A program made the translations under genes and the position numbers. Source: Ephydatia muelleri (lineage: Eukaryota; Porifera; Demospongiae; Spongillida; Spongillidae). From it: DNA of 64,000 bases. Shown here one piece after another: positions 55,365-64,000 of the stretch. The notes beneath the pieces were generated by a model. That model was not told the DNA's origin. It worked only from the letters and a program-made list of their open reading frames with translations, and searched no databases. The stretch is from positions 1,636,412 to 1,700,411 of the forward strand of contig JABACO010000010.1 in NCBI GenBank assembly GCA_013339895.1, written 5' to 3'. Positions within the stretch are counted from its first letter, which is position 1. Each line of letters starts with the position of its first letter.

Positions 55365-55605
55365 AAACGGGGTCGTTTCCGCGAAAAGAAATCTAACACA
55401 TGTTGTTGTTTTTTTTTCAATTTCAATTACTAACTTAATGTTACGCACTGAAAATCGGAGTATCTGTCATGGAGTTGTAAGGCACTGAATTTCTAATCAG
55501 CCATACATTTCAACGCAAGTGCTACGTACTTTTCTATATTGCGCGTACTTGAAATGTTATAATGTAAACGCCAGGTACAAGGTACCTATTCGCGGTAACG
55601 TTTCC
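55365..55605. repeat. dispersed repeat, copy 3 of 3
   Basis: Collinear with 40125-40360: GTCGTTTCCGCGAAAA, ACGCACTGAAAATC, ATCAGCCATACATTTCAACG, TTGCGCGTACTTGAAATGTT. Confidence 0.75.
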
Positions 55606-55742
55606 AAATACAGGCTGCCCCCGTTAAGAGCGCCACGTTTGTTCCCTGCGCTCTTACCATAGTTGGGCCCTAGATTGCGCTTCTAACGAGGGTGGTTATA
55701 TCAGCGAATGAATATAATTACTTGTGACACAGATTTAGATTT

Positions 55743-56220
55743 TTAGCATCTCTGGTGTAAGAGTCTGGATTTTATCCACAATGTTCGGTACCCCTCTTCA
55801 GAGAACAGAGCTATATTGTCTCCCACAAACTCTGAAAGACACAAAGAGCTCTTTTTGCTTCTTCCAGCGTCAAAGGACAGAGGTTCCACGTAGTTGGAGT
55901 CTGGCTCTCCATCATCCTCCTCTGCAGTTTCTCGACCACTGAATAGCCCCTCGTCAAGTAAGGGCCATTTCGGCCCCCGCAATCTGCATCGTTTTGCCTC
56001 GGGCACATCAATATCAAGCTCGTGGAATCCAGCTCGCACGGATTTTCCAACGACTGCGCGATGGATCTCCTTACCTGTCTTTCGCTTAAACCAGGCCGCT
56101 ACGACGTTTTCTGAGTGACCTGTTTCCACCTTTCTGCGCGTGCTATTATCCGCTTTTCGTCAACGGTTAGCTGAGTCTATTTGCTCGAACCTTGTGCCTC
56201 TGTCATGTTCCCAGATAGCA
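55743..56220 (-). pseudogene. pogo/Tigger-like transposase N-terminal fragment
   Basis: The minus-strand frame reads VVAAWFKRKTGKEIHRAVVG, then KRCRLRGPKWPLLDEGLFSG, the helix-turn-helix DNA-binding part typical of pogo/CENP-B-like transposases. Upstream in another frame is LTVDEKRIIARAERWKQVTQ, the expected first helices, so one shift lies near 56110. The catalytic domain is absent. Terminal-like motifs (TACAGGCTGCCCCCGTTAAG near 55608; GCGCTTCTAACGAGGG near 55677 and 56389) suggest a deletion derivative. Confidence 0.55.
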
Positions 56221-56890
56221 ATAATGATGATGTTAGAACAAGCGAGTTTTATATTTGTGGAGCGGACTTTATATGTTTTCGTGAATGCACGACAGTCTTT
56301 GGCTTTAGCCCGCTACAAGTGTCTTTACCACATTGATATCAAGTCGTACCCGCGATAATTATGAATATGATTAAGAATACGCCCCTGCGCTTCTAACGAG
56401 GGAATGCGGGTGCGCTCTTAAAGGAGGAGACGCCACGTAAATAGTGGCGCAGGCCGTGCTCAAACTCCCGTATAAAAGGCGCTTGGATCCAACCGGAAAT
56501 CACGTGAGCTCAACATCCTCAGAATGGCGTAGTTTTGTAAGCTGTTAGGATTCTCACCCACACTTGCTGGCTACATCGTTTTTACGTTGTTAAGACGGGC
56601 AGATCAAGTACTTCTTAGTACTCTATCGCACGCGTTTATTTGTTCTCGAAACAGACTCGCATTGTGTTTCAGTTTATACTGGAGAGTGCATTGATAACTG
56701 TTACAAGCTCTGCGAGGCTTTGCGTGAGTTTCAAAGGTGAGCGTGGCTGCATGAGCATTTGCGTGAGCAAACAAAACAATAAAATGGAGAAAACTTTTGA
56801 AAGCCCTGATTCCAGCTGGTCTCATTTACTGGAAATCAAAAACCACATCTCCACGTGCTGAAGTTTTTAGCAGGAGGTTTTCTGTGAAAT

Positions 56891-57808
56891 ATGTCTTCCG
56901 AACCTAGCGCCGTTCCTAGAATAAAGGTAAGGTTATGTTGTCAGGCACACGATTCAGCAAAACGAATTAGTCAAATAAGTAACACAGGTAATATAGAGCA
57001 ATGCAATTAGTAAACAAGCCAGTACTGTACATATATAGACATACACAAGCCAGAATCAGCCACATTCCTACTCATCTGTAGTTCAATTGTACCAGTGATC
57101 ACCCACATTCCTACACACTCATTTATGCAAGGTTGTGGTTGAATGTACCACTGGATGCCTGCCTGTGACCTTTGTGGCTGACCTAAGACAAGTCATAGAC
57201 CATCACAACGCAGGAGGGGTATGCATAGAAATAACATGCCAAGATATCTGTCAAGTGCCAGCCACCAACTCCGGTTGTACAGGGCTCCAAGATATGCCAG
57301 CCAGTTCAGAAACTTGTACAGTGCAGTACCCACGAGGTAAATTGCTTGGTTGTCATAGCAACAATACCCCATTTATGCACTTTGTGGGCTTCCTCCATCA
57401 GGTTACTCAGGAGGAGACCCACCAGTGCTGAATGGTACTCCAAATGAACCTTGTTGTCCACACTGCCTGTTTGGGCCTTGCATAATCCGTCGGCCACCTG
57501 TGTTCCTCACTGGGAGAGCTGTCCCATCCTTAGCCAATGACAGAAAGCGGTACAAACTTTACCAGCAATTCTGGAAGCTTTTGAAAGACCTGGGGTTGTG
57601 GGACCACCCAACATACCTGGCGAGGAAGGGATTGGTGACGCACCCATTGGACAGAAGAGAGATAATGCCAAAATGTGTACAAAATGTGAATGATCCAACC
57701 TTCGTATTAGAAAGTGTACTTATAATCTCTTTGCTACATAGGAAATCAGAATCAGGTATCCAAATCCAGTGGGCATTCCTTACACTAACTACAGATCATC
57801 ATTTTTGT
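56891..57808 (+). CDS. transposon accessory protein with Cys-rich motif, four exons
   Basis: Exon 1 (56891-56926, MSSEPSAVPRIK) ends at GTAAGG. Exon 2 (about 57133-57341) encodes VTFVADLRQVIDHHNAGGVC and CQDICQVPATNSGC. Exon 3 (about 57406-57687) encodes CCPHCLFGPCIIRRPPVFLT, then RYKLYQQFWKLLKDLGLWDH and RREIMPKCVQN. Exon 4 (about 57742-57808, after ATAG) encodes IRIRYPNPVGIPYTNYRSSF and a stop. All splice sites are GT/AG by inspection, though the exon 3 donor (GTGAAT) is weak. I recognise it as a repeated transposon-linked protein but know no function; the CPHC motif may bind zinc. Confidence 0.6.
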
Positions 57809-58134
57809 AACAAGTTATTTAGTATTGTATGTGTTGCTGACCAGTACCTCTGACTCATAAATGTGTGCGTATATTGCTGCCTGTTCATTTGATTATCCCA
57901 TTATGCACAGATAGCACGAGGGACATTCATCCATGCTATGGGAAAGTTGTGGAAATGAATGAACTGAATGGTTTCCAATACTGTTTTAGCTGAAATAGCT
58001 CAATCAATATAGAAAACATGTACATTTGCTTTCCTACAGTATTTCATGCAGATGAGAGATACGACTTTGCCAAGCCTTATCAATCCCATGTTTAGGCTTA
58101 CAAAGGGCATCACTAGTAGCCTCCAGTCCATTCA

Positions 58135-58300
58135 AGACACACATTCACCAAGTTCCAAGTGTCTATGTGCAGGCTTCGAGGTTGTCCTCAGGCAGGTCAT
58201 GGACCACCACAACGTAGAAGGATGTACATGTAGTTTAGTAGTCACACAAGTCCATCAAGTGCCAGCTGCAGCCACGGTTCAAGATCTGCAAGGAAAATGA
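58135..58300 (+). pseudogene. duplicate of exon 2 of the preceding gene
   Basis: The frame FEVVLRQVMDHHNVEGCTCS and QVHQVPAAAT parallels exon 2 of the 56891-57808 gene (VADLRQVIDHHNAGG, CQVPATNS). It lies past that gene's stop, so it is an extra copy, an alternative exon or a remnant of a second gene copy. Confidence 0.6.
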
Positions 58301-58516
58301 GACGAAATTGATTTGCTTTCATAATGTACATACATCTTTGGCTGTCAGATGCAGATCTGACAAAGTAAATCTGTTGTTCGTACTGGTAGTTCTAAAAAGA
58401 ACTGTTTTGAGATAAAGACAGGGATATCAATTCAGAAAATGAGACCTGTGGCTGACAAAAGACATCTGGGCATAAAAATAATGTGAATATAGTAAATCAC
58501 CTACAGCCACAGAACT

Positions 58517-61123
58517 TCAGTTATCTTCTTCCTCGTCATCCCCACCATCCTCTGAACAAACATAGTCATCATCCTCACTGTCCACATAGTCTCCATCATA
58601 CATAGCTGCATCATCTGGCAACACCATCTCATCATCATCTTCATCATCCTGAAGTATCCTAAAAAGTACTTGTCTTACAACAATTATTAGGCATCACTGA
58701 TCGTCACATACTGTTGAGACGTGATGTTCCTGAGAACGTACATACTCCAGATGTTGTTTACAAAACGATACGTTTTCTTGACCAACACATTGTATGTGGA
58801 GTGATGGTCTGGTCGGCGAACATCTGTGTATTCGTGGTGACTTGTAGCCATCCTTTGACAGTTTTCATTCTGATTGATGTGGTTGCATAATCTCATCACA
58901 CATACAGAACAAGCAGAACACTCACCCAATCCATCACAGCCAAGTTCATACGCATTTCAAATGTCTTGGTGTGGAAGTGAATTCTCTTTGGGAGGTAGGT
59001 GAGCAGTTGATGGTTAAACGACTCAACCCAGTAGGTATCCCGACACTGGAAGAACACAAATATGTACATTCACACGATATGTTGTTCATGTTACATACCA
59101 GATGGCACGAATCAGCGTTTTTGTAGATGAGGGTTTTTCGTAGTGCAGCCTCATATGCACTAATGGCTGCCGGCATAGTGAGAGGCTTCCTTTTGGAACG
59201 TAACCTGGCTGTTGACAGGGACTCTCAGAAGAGCAACTTTGGTGATCACCCTGAATCACAGACAGGGATGCATATCACGTATGGAATGCACTAATGCACA
59301 TAAAAGACACACATTCACATCACATACACAGACATACACACATGCACACCCACCCACTATGTAAATACAAACCTGAAAGTGCTTGCTGATGTTCATGATC
59401 ATTGCACGTAGACGGACAGGGTTGCCACCACAGTTCCTCATGCACCAATACAAGTGCACCTTGGTGCACCTTGCTGAATAGCCAGATATTCCATTTTTAA
59501 TCAATATGTCCAAAAAGTACATACCCTTATCAGAAAGTTCAGTGAACCACGTCCTATCCCTTGTACGGACCGTACCGGCACAGATATGACGCAACTGCTT
59601 CGCCACATTCTTAGTGCCTGCAATAACTCCAATCAATTCACCACTGAAAACCAATAGATACCTTACCATGCCAAGTGTCGTAGGAATTGACCATTCCGAG
59701 TTGTCGTACATACAGCTTTATAGTAGCCTGGTAGTCATGGGCTACCTCTGTGATGTTTAACCCTTTGTAAGAAAAAAAAAGTGAAATTGTTAAAAGTTTG
59801 GACACAAGAGCAAACCTCGGGCAATAACTTGAGGCAAGACTATCTTAGTGCATGCCACCTCCCTGGTCTGAGCAACTCTGTGCTGCTGTCTGGAAAGAGT
59901 GGAAATTCCAACAATCCTATGTGTACTGAAATGGACGATACGCTGATAAACATGGGCATTTAGAACTTATGTGCATACCTTCCAGCCAGACAAGGTACCG
60001 TTGAGTGGTATGCATTTGACGTTGAATCGTGACGTGCATCAGTTATAACCCACTATATTGTAAAAATATTAATTAACTTTTTATTTTGTGGCACTCTAAC
60101 CTCTCCACTTTTAGCATGGTGAGGGCTTTCCTTCACACGTTCAACAGCAGCTTTCATGGACTCTTCTGCTACATCTGTCACCACTTGCTGGTAAAGTTGG
60201 TTTAGATAAACTGAATGAACATGGATTAGAACAGGATGTAAAATAATATAAATCGATCATCTCAGCCCCCACCTGAACTGATGTATTTATGCTTCACTAC
60301 ACCCATACCAGCAAATAAAGCGAAATTCATGTACTGGCGAGGCAACATGCCAGCACAGGTGAAAGCATGGACCAGTCTGCAAAAAGAATCACATTTACAT
60401 TGATATTACTAAATCCAAATAGTACTCTTACTTCTGATTAGCAAGGTAATGACCAGACAGCACTCTGGAACTAGCCCAGACACGTGACTGCTTGCAGTGT
60501 GGGCAAACAAACTGGACCCTAGCTACATGTCCCTTCTAAGTGAGTAGTAAATGAGTTTTATACAGAGAATTGAACAGAATTACTTACGGTACTCATACCT
60601 TTATGAAAGAAGCTATAGTCCAAATTGAACAGAATTACTTACGGTACTCATACCTTTATGAAAGAAGCTATAGTCCAAGATGGGTTGGAGAGACAGCCAC
60701 ACTGCTGGACAAGGCCCGAACAAAGACTCTTGAAGGTCTTACGCTCGACCACAAAGAGGTCTTGGTCACTGGCATCTTCGTCTCCCGTATAGATTCCTAA
60801 GTAAGTTAGTAAACCCAATTTTGTATAACCGAACGTACATGTATGTATCCATCCAACTAACCTGCAGAATCCAACATCATTTCATTCCTAGAATAGGATG
60901 TTCTGCTATTTGAGGCCTGGACATTCTCGGGTTGTGTCAATACACGGTCCAGCAAAGTATTCAACACGCTGATAGTAGCGTTCCGCTTGCAACCGGGTGC
61001 AAGTAGTTGCTTCGCTGCCTCAAATCTACGCAGAAAAGTTTCCTTTTCCTCTTGAGAGGAAAAGGACCCTTGCAGATGCAGTCTAAACCTAGAGTACGTA
61101 TCTTCTGGTGAAGAGGTCGCCAT
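58517..61123 (-). CDS. putative transposase of the two-gene element, multi-exon
   Basis: Exon 1 (61123 to about 60870) starts MATSSPEDTYSRFRLHLQGS. Later exons include about 60530-60430 (VQFVCPHCKQSRVWASSRVL), about 60370-60280 (CAGMLPRQYMNFALFAGMGV), 59711-59370 (WSIPTTLGMVRYLLVFSGEL and RCTKVHLYWCMRNCGGNPVR), about 59040-58940 (RDTYWVESFNHQLLTYLPKR) and 58920-58800 (NENCQRMATSHHEYTDVRRP). It ends in a strongly acidic tail (DDDEMVLPDDAAMYDGDYVD and on to EEEDN, then stop). The WVESFNH...LPKRIHF block with the NCGGNP...MIMNI block recalls a dispersed family of metazoan transposases whose superfamily I cannot name. Catalytic residues were not assigned. Part of the 60560-60670 exon region is duplicated (TTGAACAGAATTACTTACGG twice). 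Confidence 0.6.
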
Positions 61124-61379
61124 TATACGAACATGTGATCCAGTTTGTTAACTTAGTGTTATTAACTTCAGAAATGGTATTGTTGCATGAAATGGCATTC
61201 AAAACATGCATGCGTGCTTGAACTTGTACGCTGTAACTTTTGTTGCCAAGCCTCTAGCTCTATGTATAAGAAGCCACCATTTTTAATCTAAAACAGCCGC
61301 ACGGCCGGTTGAAATTTTTGGATCCAAGCTCCTTTTATACGGCAACTCCTGCTTTAACGAGAGCAGATCAGACTGTAAT

Positions 61380-61499
61380 CGTTTAACTATTATTATTTTT
61401 GGAAGCTAATTGAAGTCATAAATTGTATTACACATGTACAAGTCTTCAACGATTAAAGTCTATAGACTTATAAAGTACTGCACATGTTTTTAATAAATA
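61380..61499. other. unassigned spacer
   Basis: A/T-rich; nothing supported. Confidence 0.35.
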
Positions 61500-61669
61500 C
61501 ACAGGAAAAAAAACGCGTCGAATCACTTTATGATTTTCAAATGATTTGCCACTTACATTATGTTACAGAATGTTTACAGACTGTAACATAATGTAAACAT
61601 TCTGTAACATAATGTAAGTCACAAATCATTTGAAAATCATAAAGTGATTCGACGCGTTTTTTTCCTGTG
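61500..61669. mobile_element. hairpin MITE, about 77-bp arms
   Basis: Ends CACAGGAAAAAAAACGCGTC and its inverse. The arms pair almost fully, with a nested TGTTACAGAATGTTTA palindrome at the centre. It shares core words with 48215-48330 but has longer arms and different ends. Confidence 0.9.
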
Positions 61670-61713
61670 ATATAAGTAACTAATTTGCAACTTCAATTGT
61701 GCTCCATCTCACC

Positions 61714-61790
61714 ATTAGTGGACGAGCGTATCCGTGTATTAGTGGACGAGCGTATCCCGTGTATTAGTGGACGAGCGTATCCGTGTATTT
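61714..61790. repeat. 26-bp tandem repeat, three copies
   Basis: ATTAGTGGACGAGCGTATCC plus GTGT, one copy with an extra C. Confidence 0.95.
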
Positions 61791-62190
61791 GCTGTTGCAC
61801 TGTTTTGACTGTATGCTTATGCTTGTCACAGCTGTCTGCACGTATTCAGTAGGTCTTTATACCTCTACAAGAGGAATACATTTAGCTTTTTGAATTAGAT
61901 TAATGTACAAATTCGACTTGCATTTCATTCTAGTTATTAAATGTGTAAATTCTTTCACCTGTAAATAAGTGCATGTAATTGTAAAGAATTCCGTATTGCT
62001 ACTTTCATTCGCATCGAATAACTCATTAAATGTTCTGCATTTCTCTACATAGCTTGAATTTTGGTGTCTCTATTTCAACATGTTTTTTGTGGCGATCCAG
62101 TTTGCAAAGCCTGGGGACGAGGCTATGAGATTTGCATCAAACATGACGTGTGGCAGAGTTAGCAAGTATGGAATGCTTTATCCAGAATCA
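61791..62190. other. unassigned A/T-rich sequence
   Basis: No supported gene. It contains AGCTTGAATTTTGGTGTCTC near 62050, similar to a part of the following 196-bp unit. Confidence 0.4.
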
Positions 62191-62582
62191 GTTTACGATT
62201 ACGAATAGACCTTTTCCATGTGACCACTCCGTAACTGCAGTCCGTGACCTATCGCACGAGATCGTTCCACTTTCAATATGTTCACGTTCGTTCATTATGG
62301 TGTTCAAGGGGGTTGTGTGTGTACCGTAGCTTGAATTATGGTGCCCCTATTTCAATATTAGCCGTTGTCACCGGACAGCTGTAACTGTTTACGATTACGA
62401 ATAGACCTTTTCCATGTGACCACTCCGTAACTGCAGTCCGTGACCTATCGCACGAGATCGTTCCACTTTCAATATGTTCACGTTCGTTCATTATGGTGTT
62501 CAAGGGGGTTGTGTGTGTACCGTAGCTTGAATTATGGTGCCCCTATTTCAATATTAGCCGTTGTCACCGGACAGCTGTAACT
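62191..62582. repeat. 196-bp tandem duplication
   Basis: 62191-62386 and 62387-62582 appear identical (start GTTTACGATTACGAATAGAC, end CGGACAGCTGTAACT). It lies about 350 bp beyond the Smad stop codon, possibly in or near its 3' untranslated region. Confidence 0.93.
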
Positions 62583-62932
62583 ATTCTCTCCATATCCTTT
62601 TAAAATACAAAAATGTGTCATCGTCTCATCTCCAATCACCACGGCAACTCCAAAGTCTCAATCAGTTCTACACAGCAAATCAGATTGCATAAAAAATTGC
62701 ATAAATTTTGAAAAGAACAAAAACAAAAAGGAAAAAAAAAAACAAAGAAGCTAACCCACATACGTTGGTTTGTCGGTAAACATGTAAGGCATATATATAT
62801 CTGTACATTGTAACATGTTGCATCATCACAGTCTTAAATACAGAAAAAGAACCAGTTGTGAAAAAAAAAAAATGAGGAAAAAAAAAAAGAAGTGGTATCC
62901 ATTGTCATCCCTTTCCCTCCTGCCTCCCTCCC
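62583..62932. other. downstream region of the Smad gene
   Basis: A-rich; on the minus strand T-rich with several poly-A-signal-like words. No gene. Confidence 0.45.

Positions 62933-64000
<1,068 letters not shown>

Larger units (their letters stand above)
56468..61342. mobile_element. two-gene DNA transposon of unnamed family
   Basis: A 25-bp inverted repeat with one mismatch (core CTTGGATCCAA, preceded by CCGTATAAAAGG) lies at 56468-56492 and 61318-61342. Similarity goes further out on the right (CTCTCGTTAAAGCAGGAG inverted at 61347-61372) to words near 56412-56430, so the true ends may be outside these points, possibly TACAGTCTG at 61379. Between them are a plus-strand gene (56891-57808) and a convergent minus-strand gene (61123-58517). 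No target duplication could be fixed. Confidence 0.55.

Overview
The window is repeat-rich DNA from a eukaryote, almost certainly an early-branching animal and most likely a sponge of the Amphimedon kind (inference). Genes are split by short introns with GT/AG ends, several with phase-1 junctions. They include animal-specific types: an R-Smad MH2 domain, a secreted Calx-beta/PLAC protein, and a VIT/VWA (VWA5A-like) protein. The transposon set (EnSpm/CACTA with a SAM-domain partner gene, hAT, Ty3/gypsy, DUF6589 with RecQ-like helicase, a lysine-rich 15-residue-repeat protein) is of a kind I associate with sponges and cnidarians. No rRNA, tRNA, CRISPR array or bacterial operon was seen.

Layout. 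1-1858: divergent repeat, a 29-bp minisatellite and G-homopolymers. 1859-17625: a Ty3/gypsy LTR element on the minus strand (123-bp LTRs, GGCCC target duplication). It is split at 2396-13852 by an 11.5-kb EnSpm/CACTA element (CACTG ends, TA duplication), which carries a minus-strand zinc-finger transposase and a plus-strand SAMD3-like gene starting 64 bp apart. The EnSpm element in turn holds a 721-bp hairpin MITE (6668-7388) and an intact hAT element (7891-10451) that landed in a GT microsatellite. 17626-17860: the C-rich minisatellite that received the gypsy. 17898-25449: a second large DNA transposon candidate (CAC ends, TAC duplication), itself carrying a 1137-bp hAT-like non-autonomous element. 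26316-29500: decayed transposon genes, a perfect 82-bp-arm hairpin and a LINE reverse-transcriptase relic.

29937-42326 (minus): the main host gene, a complete secreted protein with a signal peptide, about ten Calx-beta domains (four of them recent tandem two-exon duplicates) and a C-terminal PLAC-like cysteine-rich exon. 42820-45362: decayed RecQ-like and DUF6589 transposon genes in convergent orientation. 46205-47375: a gene with a 45-bp tandem repeat. 47985-48197: an inverted stray copy of the VWA5A 3' exon. 50436-54441 (minus): VWA5A-like gene with repeat-filled introns and four apparent frameshifts. 55605-61380: pogo-like fragment and a two-gene transposon of a family I cannot name. 62933-63576 (minus): last exon of a Smad2/3-like gene whose C-terminal SSxS motif is altered.

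Host genes and transposons do not form one pathway. The coherent units are the individual transposons (transposase plus accessory gene between shared ends) and the three host genes: an extracellular matrix or adhesion protein, a VIT/VWA protein and a TGF-beta effector. Several conserved reading frames need single-base shifts to read through; whether these are real lesions or assembly errors cannot be decided from sequence alone.
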